Positions 57,751-64,000 of a DNA stretch of 64,000 nt are shown here, piece by piece. Origin of the DNA: Pseudomonas hygromyciniae (GTDB lineage Bacteria > Pseudomonadota > Gammaproteobacteria > Pseudomonadales > Pseudomonadaceae); the NCBI RefSeq assembly GCF_016925675.1, contig NZ_CP070506.1, positions 4,400,501 through 4,464,500 on the forward strand, written 5' to 3'. The notes under the pieces were generated by a model. The model did not search any database and was not told the DNA's origin. It saw only the letters and a program-made list of their open reading frames with translations. The position numbers were made by a program, and so were the translations under genes. The number at the start of each line of letters is the position of its first letter. The first letter of the stretch is position 1.

Positions 57751-58230
57751 TCAAGACTTCTCGACAGGCAGCCAGATTTCCACGGTGCCGGTCCCCTTAT
57801 CCACATCGAAGTCGGCGCTGTAGCGCTCCAAATCCGGGCCCGCCACCTTGTAACCCGAAGTCGGCAACCACTCGTACTTGATCCGCTCATAGGTCTGCGA
57901 CAGCGCATACACCGGCCCGTAGTGCGCAAAGACCGCATAACGATTGGCCGGCACATCTATGGACTCAAAGTTGCTTGGCACATCGCCCTTGGCCGGCACT
58001 TCGACCCCAGCGATGTAATCGAATTCCTCCTCTGTGGCGTTGTAGCAAACGCCGTAGGTCACGCCGCCAATGCGCTTCTTGATCTCCTTGATGCAGGTGT
58101 CGAACAACTCCCACAGCTTCGGAATGTCCCCCAGCGTGGCCTTGCCGTAATGACCGCCGACCCCGGCGATCACCATGGCCTTGCCCTCTTCCATGCGGGG
58201 TTCCAGGGGTAGCGTTGCCTGTTGGTTCAT
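57751..58230 (-). CDS. GyrI-like / AraC effector-binding domain protein
   Basis: A 159-residue stand-alone GyrI-like domain. The duplicated alpha-beta fold is seen as EGKAMVIAGVGGHYGKATLG near residue 15, the TYGVCYNATEEEFDYIAGVE strand pair near 58, and RYAVFAHYGPVYALSQTYER near 95. The final segment GTGTVEIWLPVEKS is typical. Such proteins bind small hydrophobic or aminoglycoside ligands, or act as SbmC-like gyrase inhibitors. ATG 58230 is used; an in-frame ATG 15 nt upstream is possible. Divergent from alaC. Confidence 0.88.
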   Translation of the reverse strand: MNQQATLPLEPRMEEGKAMVIAGVGGHYGKATLGDIPKLWELFDTCIKEIKKRIGGVTYGVCYNATEEEFDYIAGVEVPAKGDVPSNFESIDVPANRYAVFAHYGPVYALSQTYERIKYEWLPTSGYKVAGPDLERYSADFDVDKGTGTVEIWLPVEKS

Positions 58231-58425
58231 CTGCACAATCTCCATGGGTGAGTGACCAAAACCATACCGAGTATAGGGGCATACCCACTTCACACTCCAG
58301 ATCGAAAAATTTCCTACGCTATCTGGACAACCGGCTGTCATCGCCCGTATTGTCTGCCCCGCAGGCCACCGCAGTGGCCGACGTCGCTCGGACGGTTCCG
58401 GGCGCTTACGTACTCCGAGGCAACA

Positions 58426-59637
58426 ATGGCAGACCAAGGTTCGCCGCGCCGCTTTGCGCGCATAGATCGACTCCCCCCTTACGTTTTCAATATCACTGCC
58501 GAGCTGAAGATGGCTGCGCGTCGGCGCGGCGAAGACATCATCGACTTGAGCATGGGTAACCCCGACGGCCCGACTCCACCGCATATCGTGGAGAAGCTGG
58601 TGACCGTCGCCCAGCGTGAAGACACCCACGGCTACTCCACCTCCAAAGGCATCCCACGCCTGCGCCGCGCTATTTCGCGCTGGTACAAGGATCGCTACGA
58701 AGTGGATATCGACCCGGAAACCGAAGCCATCGTCACCATCGGTTCCAAGGAAGGCCTGGCGCACTTGATGCTGGCCACCCTGGACCAGGGCGACACGGTC
58801 CTGGTGCCCAACCCCAGCTACCCGATCCACATCTACGGCGCGGTGATTGCCGGTGCCCAGGTGCGCTCGGTGCCGCTGATTCCCGGCGTGGATTTTTTTG
58901 CCGAGCTGGAGCGGGCGATTCGCGGTTCGATCCCCAAGCCGAAGATGATGATCCTCGGCTTCCCGTCCAACCCCACGGCGCAGTGCGTGGAGCTGGATTT
59001 CTTCGAACGGGTGATCGCTCTGGCCAAACAGTACGACGTGCTGGTGATCCACGACCTGGCCTATGCCGATATCGTCTACGACGGCTGGAAAGCCCCGTCG
59101 ATCATGCAGGTGCCGGGCGCCAAGGACATTGCGGTGGAGTTTTTCACCCTGTCCAAGAGTTACAACATGGCCGGGTGGCGCATTGGCTTTATGGTCGGCA
59201 ATGCCGAACTGGTCAACGCCCTGGCGCGCATCAAGAGCTACCACGACTACGGCACCTTCACCCCGCTGCAAGTGGCGGCCATTGCCGCGCTGGAAGGCGA
59301 CCAGCAATGTGTGAAAGACATTGCCGAGCAGTACCGCCAACGCCGCAACGTGCTGGTCAAGGGCCTGCATGAACTGGGCTGGATGGTGGAGAACCCGAAG
59401 GCGTCGATGTACGTCTGGGCAAAGATTCCCGAGGCGTATGCCGCCATGGGCTCCCTGGAATTTGCCAAGAAGTTGCTGCTGGAAGCCAAGGTGTGTGTAT
59501 CGCCGGGGATCGGCTTTGGCGAGTATGGCGATGACCATGTGCGCTTTGCGCTGATCGAGAACCAGGACCGCATTCGCCAGGCGGTGCGCGGGATCCGGGC
59601 CATGTTCCGGGCTGATGGGCTGGTCACCAAAGCCTGA
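58426..59637 (+). CDS. alaC: Alanine transaminase AlaC
   Basis: A 403-residue class I PLP aminotransferase that interconverts alanine/2-oxoglutarate and pyruvate/glutamate. [19 protein letters not shown] near residue 38, [18 protein letters not shown] near 105, [15 protein letters not shown] near 180 and the Schiff-base lysine in [15 protein letters not shown] near 243 are all visible. [16 protein letters not shown] near the end carries the substrate-carboxylate Arg. ATG at 58426 ([17 protein letters not shown]) matches AlaC; the longer frame upstream is noncoding. Monocistronic. Confidence 0.93.
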   Translation: MADQGSPRRFARIDRLPPYVFNITAELKMAARRRGEDIIDLSMGNPDGPTPPHIVEKLVTVAQREDTHGYSTSKGIPRLRRAISRWYKDRYEVDIDPETEAIVTIGSKEGLAHLMLATLDQGDTVLVPNPSYPIHIYGAVIAGAQVRSVPLIPGVDFFAELERAIRGSIPKPKMMILGFPSNPTAQCVELDFFERVIALAKQYDVLVIHDLAYADIVYDGWKAPSIMQVPGAKDIAVEFFTLSKSYNMAGWRIGFMVGNAELVNALARIKSYHDYGTFTPLQVAAIAALEGDQQCVKDIAEQYRQRRNVLVKGLHELGWMVENPKASMYVWAKIPEAYAAMGSLEFAKKLLLEAKVCVSPGIGFGEYGDDHVRFALIENQDRIRQAVRGIRAMFRADGLVTKA

Positions 59638-59655
59638 TAACCACCCGATAACGAA

Positions 59656-59683
59656 TGTGGGAGCGGGCTTGCCCGCTCCCACA
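59656..59683. terminator. Compact REP palindrome between convergent alaC and gntP
   Basis: TGTGGGAGCGGGC and GCCCGCTCCCACA form a perfect stem with almost no loop, the shortest REPIN-like form in the window. It is followed by TTTT on the plus strand and ends the alaC transcript; it probably ends gntP on the other strand as well. Confidence 0.8.
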
Positions 59684-59695
59684 TTTTGATGGGGT

Positions 59696-61048
59696 TTACA
59701 CCACCAACGACAGCAGCATGATAAAGCCCAGCGCCACGATGGACAGGATGGTCTCCATCGCCGTCCACGTCTTGAACGTCTCGGCCACGGTCATGTTGAA
59801 GTACTGCTTCACCAGCCAGAACCCCGCATCGTTGACGTGCGACAGAATCAACGACCCCGCCCCCGTCGCCAACACCAACAACTCCAGGTTGACCCCCGGT
59901 ACCATGCCCACCACCGGCACCACAATGCCCGCACCGGTAATGGTGGCCACGGTCGCCGAACCCGTGGCAATGCGAATCACCGCCGCCACCAGCCAAGCCA
60001 GCAGGATCGGGTTGATCTGCGCCGTCACCGCCATATGGCCGATCACGTCACCCACGCCGCTAGTCACCAGCATCTGCTTGAAACCACCGCCGGCGCCGAT
60101 GATCAGGATGATCGCGGCGGTCGGCGCAAGGCTGGCGTCGAGCAGCTTGAGGATCTGCTTGGAGTGGATGCCCTGGCGATGGCCAAAGGTGTACAGCGAC
60201 AGCAGCAACGCCAGGAGCAAGGCACTGATCGGGTGGCCGATCATGTCCATCCAGTTGCGCACCACATTGCCTTCGGCAAAGGCGATGTCAGCAAAGGTTT
60301 TGAGCAGCATCAGGAACACCGGCAGCAGCACGGTGATCAGGGTGATGCTGAAGCTAGGCAGGTTTTTCGAGTCGTTCTCGCGGGCCAGTTGATCCACCAG
60401 CTCCTGGGACGGGTTGCCCGGGATGTGCTTGGCGATGAACGTACCGAAGATCGGCCCGGCAATGATGGCAGTCGGCAAGGCAACGATCAGGCCGTAGAGA
60501 ATGGTCTTGCCAATATCTGCGCCAAACACGCCGATGGCCAACAGCGGCCCCGGATGCGGCGGCACCAGGCCGTGGACCGCCGACAGGCCGGCGAGCAGCG
60601 GGATGCCGATCTTGATCAGCGACACGCCGGTGCGGCGCGCGACGATAAACACCAGCGGGATCAGCAGCACAAAACCGATCTCGAAGAACAGCGGAATGCC
60701 CACCAGAAAGGCAGCGAACATCATCGCCCACTGCACCTTGTCCTTGCCGAAAGCACGGATCAGGGTTTGGGCGATCTGATCGGCACCGCCGGATTCGGCC
60801 ATCATCTTGCCGAGCATCGTACCCAGCGCCAGGATAATCCCGACAAACCCGAGCACCCCGCCGAAACCGTCCTGGAAGGCCTTGATGATCTTGTCCACGG
60901 GCATGCCCGAGGTCAGGCCCAAAAAGCCTGCGGCAATGATCAACGCAATAAAGGGGTGGACCTTGAACCGGGTGATCAACACGATCAGCCCGATGATAGT
61001 GACCACTGCATCGAGCAGCAGGTACGACTCGTGGGACATGCCAAACAT
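59696..61048 (-). CDS. gntP: Gluconate permease (GntP family)
   Basis: A 450-residue inner-membrane gluconate:H+ symporter with about 12-14 helices. GLTSGMPVDKIIKAFQDGFG near residue 40, FGKDKVQWAMMFAAFLVGIP near 105, LVPPHPGPLLAIGVFGADIG near 170 (the family PPHPGP signature) and LPTAIIAGPIFGTFIAK are present. The end (LVKQYFNMTVAETFKTW) is typical of GntT/GntU. A GntR box lies 57 bp upstream and gntK is 83 bp away on the same strand. Confidence 0.93.
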   Translation of the reverse strand: MFGMSHESYLLLDAVVTIIGLIVLITRFKVHPFIALIIAAGFLGLTSGMPVDKIIKAFQDGFGGVLGFVGIILALGTMLGKMMAESGGADQIAQTLIRAFGKDKVQWAMMFAAFLVGIPLFFEIGFVLLIPLVFIVARRTGVSLIKIGIPLLAGLSAVHGLVPPHPGPLLAIGVFGADIGKTILYGLIVALPTAIIAGPIFGTFIAKHIPGNPSQELVDQLARENDSKNLPSFSITLITVLLPVFLMLLKTFADIAFAEGNVVRNWMDMIGHPISALLLALLLSLYTFGHRQGIHSKQILKLLDASLAPTAAIILIIGAGGGFKQMLVTSGVGDVIGHMAVTAQINPILLAWLVAAVIRIATGSATVATITGAGIVVPVVGMVPGVNLELLVLATGAGSLILSHVNDAGFWLVKQYFNMTVAETFKTWTAMETILSIVALGFIMLLSLVV

Positions 61049-61104
61049 GGGGGTCTCTCCTGTTTGTTGTTGTTATTAAAGCGGGTGTTGAGTTTCGTGC
61101 CGCC

Positions 61105-61121
61105 AGATAGCGCTATCTTTC
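61105..61121. promoter_or_regulatory. GntR operator upstream of gntP
   Basis: AGATAGCGCTATCT (61105-61118) is a perfect 14-bp palindrome. Read on the minus strand it gives AAAGATAGCGCT, matching the P. aeruginosa GntR pattern AAG-N-TAGCGCT as I recall it. Confidence 0.75.
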
Positions 61122-61131
61122 GGCCAAAAAA

Positions 61132-61665
61132 TCATCGGGAAGGTTCGAAGCCGTGGGTCAGCCACCAGGCCTGGGTCTGCGCGGCCAGATCCTCGATGCT
61201 GTCTTCACTGGCATTGAGGGCCAGGGTCAGCGGCTCGCCGATGGGCGATTCGAGGGTGGCGAACTGGCTGTCGATCAGGCTGGCCGGCATGAAATGGCCG
61301 GGGCGATGGGAGACGCGGTCGGCGGCCACCTCGCGGGTCAGTTCCAGGAAGACAAACCCCAGGCCCGGCGCGGCTTCGCGCAGGTGATCGCGGTACTTTT
61401 TCTTCAGCGCCGAACAGGTCAGCACCGGATGCTCGCCGGCCTTGAGCGCACGGCGCAGCTCATCGCAGAGGATATCCAGCCAGCCGGCACGGTCGTCGTC
61501 GTTGAGAGGATGGCCTGCGCTCATCTTTTCGATATTGGCAGCCGGATGAAAGCTGTCGCCTTCAATGGCGGTGGCGCCGTTCAACAGGCACAGGGCCTCG
61601 CTGACACTGGACTTGCCACAGCCGGAAACACCCATGATGACCAGGGCAGTAACAGGTTGACTCAT
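61132..61665 (-). CDS. gntK: Gluconokinase
   Basis: A 177-residue P-loop kinase that phosphorylates gluconate to 6-phosphogluconate for the Entner-Doudoroff pathway. The Walker A GVSGCGKSSVSEAL near residue 14, EGDSFHPAANIEKMSAGHPL near 36 (substrate binding) and CSALKKKYRDHLRE near 84 are all family features. VSHRPGHFMPASLIDSQFAT near 120 is the LID region. Length is normal. A GntR box lies 18 bp upstream of its ATG. Confidence 0.95.
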   Translation of the reverse strand: MSQPVTALVIMGVSGCGKSSVSEALCLLNGATAIEGDSFHPAANIEKMSAGHPLNDDDRAGWLDILCDELRRALKAGEHPVLTCSALKKKYRDHLREAAPGLGFVFLELTREVAADRVSHRPGHFMPASLIDSQFATLESPIGEPLTLALNASEDSIEDLAAQTQAWWLTHGFEPSR

Positions 61666-61682
61666 GAAACACCTCAGGACGC

Positions 61683-61698
61683 AGACAGCGCTACCTTT
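61683..61698. promoter_or_regulatory. GntR operator upstream of gntK
   Basis: Plus strand AGACAGCGCTACCTTTG; the complement reads AAAGGTAGCGCT, matching the same GntR pattern as the gntP and gntR sites. Confidence 0.75.
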
Positions 61699-61834
61699 GC
61701 ACGCCCTAAGGCTAGTGCAAAAACAGGCTTTTCCCGCGCCTAATTGTCATTTTTATGGAGTGACGCGTGCATCCTCTCCAACCGTTTGAGCAAGGATCAG
61801 GCAACCCATTGCGCAAGTATTTGCAGGCCTTTGG

Positions 61835-61850
61835 AGACAGCGCTACCTTA
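61835..61850. promoter_or_regulatory. GntR operator upstream of gntR
   Basis: Plus strand AGACAGCGCTACCTTAG; the complement ACTAAGGTAGCGCT fits AC-N-AAG-N-TAGCGCT exactly. It lies 32 bp before the gntR ATG and suggests autoregulation. Confidence 0.78.
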
Positions 61851-61881
61851 GTGCCTCGATTTTTGTTTGGCAAGCCGCCTG

Positions 61882-62910
61882 ATGACCTCCAAGAACGATA
61901 AAAATACCCGCACGACGGGGCGCCCTACTCTGAACGAAGTTGCCCGCCTGGCGGGCGTCAGCCCAATCACGGCCTCCCGGGCCTTGCGCGGCATCAGCAC
62001 CGTGGCCCCCGAACTGGTGGAAAAAGTGCAGAAAGCCGCCGCCGAGCTGAGCTACGTGGTCAACCCGGCCGCCCGCGCCCTGGCCTCGGCATGCAGCCAG
62101 TCGGTGGTGGTACTGGTGCCTTCATTGTCCAACCTGCTGTTTATCGAAACCCTGGAGGCCATTCACCAGGTGTTGCGCCCCAAGGGCTTCGAAGTGCTGA
62201 TCGGCAACACCCACTATTGCCGGGACGAAGAAGAAAACCTGCTGCGCAACTACATGGCCTATCAGCCACGGGGCTTGCTGCTGACCGGTTTTGATCGCAC
62301 CGAAAGCGCCCGGCGCATGGTGGAGTCGAGCAATGTGCCCTGCGTGTACATGATGGACCTGGACCCCACCGCCGGCCTCAACTGCGTGGGCTTCTCGCAG
62401 ATCAGTGCCGGCCAAACCGCGGCAGCGCACCTGATCTCCCGGGGTCGCAAGCGCCTGGCCTATGTTGGCGCACAGTTGGACCAGCGCACGCTGCTGCGCG
62501 GCGAAGGCTTCCGCCAAGGCCTGCAGAAGGCCGGTTTGTATGACCCGGCATTGGAACTGCTGACCCCACGCCCCTCGTCGGTGGGCCTGGGTGGCGAATT
62601 GTTCCTGCAACTGCTGGCCAGCCATCCGGACGTGGATGCGATTTTTTTCGGCAACGATGACTTGGCCCACGGCGCCCTGCTCGAAGCCTTGCGCCACGGG
62701 ATCAAGGTGCCGGAGCAAATCGCAGTGCTGGGCTTCAACGACCTGCCCGCCTCCAGCTTCATGGTGCCGCGCCTGAGCAGCATCAGCACCCCGCGTGAAG
62801 CCATTGGCCGACGCGCGGCAGAGCATTTGCTGACGGTGATGGCAGGCAACAAGATCGCCCGGCCGGTGGTGGATATGGGGTTTGAGTTGAAGGTGCGCGA
62901 GAGTACCTGA
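61882..62910 (+). CDS. gntR: Gluconate-responsive LacI-family repressor
   Basis: A 342-residue LacI/GalR repressor. The HTH and hinge are PTLNEVARLAGVSPITASRA followed by AAAELSYVVNPAARALASACS (residues ~13-65). The periplasmic-binding-like effector domain contains GLLLTGFDRTESARRMVE, MMDLDPTAGLNCVGFSQISA and FFGNDDLAHGALLEAL. It ends MGFELKVREST. Gluconate or 6-phosphogluconate is the expected inducer. It is divergent from gntK-gntP, and all three genes have near-identical upstream boxes. ATG 61882. Confidence 0.93.
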   Translation: MTSKNDKNTRTTGRPTLNEVARLAGVSPITASRALRGISTVAPELVEKVQKAAAELSYVVNPAARALASACSQSVVVLVPSLSNLLFIETLEAIHQVLRPKGFEVLIGNTHYCRDEEENLLRNYMAYQPRGLLLTGFDRTESARRMVESSNVPCVYMMDLDPTAGLNCVGFSQISAGQTAAAHLISRGRKRLAYVGAQLDQRTLLRGEGFRQGLQKAGLYDPALELLTPRPSSVGLGGELFLQLLASHPDVDAIFFGNDDLAHGALLEALRHGIKVPEQIAVLGFNDLPASSFMVPRLSSISTPREAIGRRAAEHLLTVMAGNKIARPVVDMGFELKVREST

Positions 62911-62915
62911 ACCGA

Positions 62916-63004
62916 TGTGGGAGCGGGCTTGCCCGCGATAACGGTGTGTCAGGCAATACATCTGGCACTGATACACCGCTATCGCGGGCAAGCCCGCTCC
63001 CACA
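62916..63004. repeat. REPIN between gntR and the GST gene
   Basis: TGTGGGAGCGGGCTTGCCCG and its complement form outer arms extended by CGATAACGGTGT / ACACCGCTATCG. It is an 89-bp member of the same family as the aru-operon elements, with CCC in place of CTC. Confidence 0.93.
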
Positions 63005-63088
63005 TTTTTGAGCGTGTCCACTTAACCCTATCGCTGTCCTTGCGCGCCCCTGCTAAATTGCCCAGCTCATACCAGCCAGGGAAGCACC

Positions 63089-63721
63089 ATGGGACACGCG
63101 CTGAAAATTTTGGGTCGCACTTCGTCCATCAACGTACGAAAAGTCCTGTGGACCTGCCAGGAACTGGCTATCCCCTACGAGCGTGAAGATTGGGGCATCG
63201 GCTTCACGCCTACCCAGTCACCCGAATTCCTCGCCCTGAACCCTAACGCCCAAGTACCGGTCATCGTCGATGACAACGGCGTGCTATGGGAGTCCAACAC
63301 CATCTGCCGCTATCTGGTGGGCCTGCACCAACGCCACGACCTGCTGCCCGCCGCCCCCGCGCCACGGGCCAGGGTCGAGCAATGGATGGATTGGCAAGCC
63401 ACCGAGCTCAACCCATCCTGGGGCTACGCCTTCCATGCCCTGGTGCGCAAGAACCCGGACTTTCAGGACCCGCAGCGCATTGCCGCCGGCGTGCGCGGCT
63501 GGAACGACAAGATGGGACTGCTGGAACAGCAATTGATCAAAACCGGCGCCTATGTGGCCGGGGACGACTTCACCCTGGCCGATATCCTGATTGGCCTGTC
63601 AGTACACCGCTGGCGGATGACGCCCATGGAGCGCCCCGCCTACCCGGCAGTGGAGGCGTACTACGCCCTACTCAGCCAGCGCCCAGGTTTCCAGGCTTTT
63701 GCCCTCGACGGTCACAACTAA
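63089..63721 (+). CDS. Glutathione S-transferase family protein
   Basis: A 210-residue GST. The N-terminal thioredoxin-like domain has the activating residue in LGRTSSINVRKVLWTCQELA near residue 10, the cis-Pro NPNAQVPVIVDD near 53 and the Glu-Ser glutathione motif WESNTICRYLVG near 66. The helical domain follows, with GDDFTLADILIGLSVHRW near 158 as the family core. Substrate unknown. ATG 63089 is preceded by AGGGAAGCACC. The next gene starts 10 bp after its stop. Confidence 0.9.
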   Translation: MGHALKILGRTSSINVRKVLWTCQELAIPYEREDWGIGFTPTQSPEFLALNPNAQVPVIVDDNGVLWESNTICRYLVGLHQRHDLLPAAPAPRARVEQWMDWQATELNPSWGYAFHALVRKNPDFQDPQRIAAGVRGWNDKMGLLEQQLIKTGAYVAGDDFTLADILIGLSVHRWRMTPMERPAYPAVEAYYALLSQRPGFQAFALDGHN

Positions 63722-63731
63722 GGATTACACG

Positions 63732-63884
63732 ATGAAAGGACTCAACGTACTGCTCACCGGTGCCTGCGGCAGGATCGGCAAGACCTTCTTCGAGGCCTCG
63801 AAAGATCGTTACCGCTTCACCCTCACTGCCCCTTCGCCCTCGACGGCCATCGCTTCGTGCAGGCCGAGGGGGTCAAGCACCTGA
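63732..63884 (+). pseudogene. Truncated NAD-dependent epimerase/dehydrogenase
   Basis: It begins MKGLNVLLTGACGRIGKTFF, the Rossmann GxxGxxG start of NAD-dependent epimerases such as uronate dehydrogenase. After about 31 residues the sequence ceases to look like the family and a stop occurs at residue 51. A second frame beyond (GHRFVQAEGVKHLIAHGRW, about 63848-63904) resembles a later piece, so internal deletion and frameshift are likely. The rest to the window end holds no gene I recognise. Confidence 0.65.
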
Positions 63885-64000
63885 TCGCCCATGGCCGCTG
63901 GCGGCAAACATTCGCCGCTGGCGGCACGCCTCATGACGAAGCAATGCTCTCAAAGCCAATGAATTGGGGCATTGGCCCTCGGCACGCTAATTGCTAAACC

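Overview
The window is a chromosomal stretch of a fluorescent Pseudomonas (P. fluorescens group). The evidence is the high-GC coding style, the mgtE / tRNA-Arg x2 / tRNA-Ser / rsmA / lysC / alaS block, complete aru (AST) and aot-argR arginine loci, a BdlA-like chemoreceptor, DUF2025 and DUF2790 genes, and many REP/REPIN palindromes of the GTGGGAGCGGGCTTGCTCGCGA type. It appears to be ordinary core genome broken up by short accessory patches.

Layout. 1-5.5 kb: mgtE (cut by the window edge), two identical tRNA-Arg(ACG), tRNA-Ser(GCT), rsmA/csrA, lysC and alaS, all leftward. 5.6-7.6 kb: threonine aldolase, then an FMN riboswitch driving a stand-alone type II lumazine synthase. 7.7-15.6 kb: the leftward arginine succinyltransferase operon aruC-F-G-D-B-orf-E with an ArgR-type site upstream and two REPINs inside. 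15.9-21.8 kb: a 1970-residue protein with three tandem ~300-residue leucine-rich-repeat modules. 21.9-27.4 kb: aotJ-Q-M-O-P-argR, with an attenuator-like hairpin after aotJ and an ArgR-type site upstream. 27.9-32.3 kb: acs, a DUF2790 protein, nrdB. 32.3-38.7 kb: accessory patch with a HAD phosphatase, an unknown protein, an XRE regulator behind a LexA-like box, half an amidase, a metallo-hydrolase/TetR pair and a MASE2-GGDEF cyclase. 38.8-43.9 kb: BdlA-like receptor, DUF2025 protein, glpQ plus AraC regulator, fatty-acid hydroxylase, PepSY protein. 44.0-45.5 kb: an IS481-type element inserted in one arm of a REPIN. 45.6-53.9 kb: CorA/ZntB-like transporter, phosphate transporter, 5-oxoprolinase pxpABC with a LysR regulator, PACE efflux pump with a LysR regulator. 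54.0-55.1 kb: a decayed four-gene cluster in which the sigma factor, YCII protein and NTF2-like protein have lost their middles and the SRPBCC gene is whole. 55.2-64 kb: acetyltransferase, FMN-binding protein, delta-60 repeat protein, GyrI-like protein, alaC, the gluconate genes gntP-gntK-gntR with three matching operators, a GST and a truncated epimerase.

How the genes work together. AotJQMP imports arginine/ornithine, ArgR senses arginine, and AruCFGDBE degrades it to glutamate and succinate. GntR, GntK and GntP form a gluconate uptake and phosphorylation unit in which each gene has its own GntR box. PxpABC recycles 5-oxoproline. Three genes (aotO, pxpC and the IS transposase) each carry only +1 insertions in homopolymers, and removing them restores full-length proteins. 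This points to base-calling errors in the assembly more than to real gene loss.
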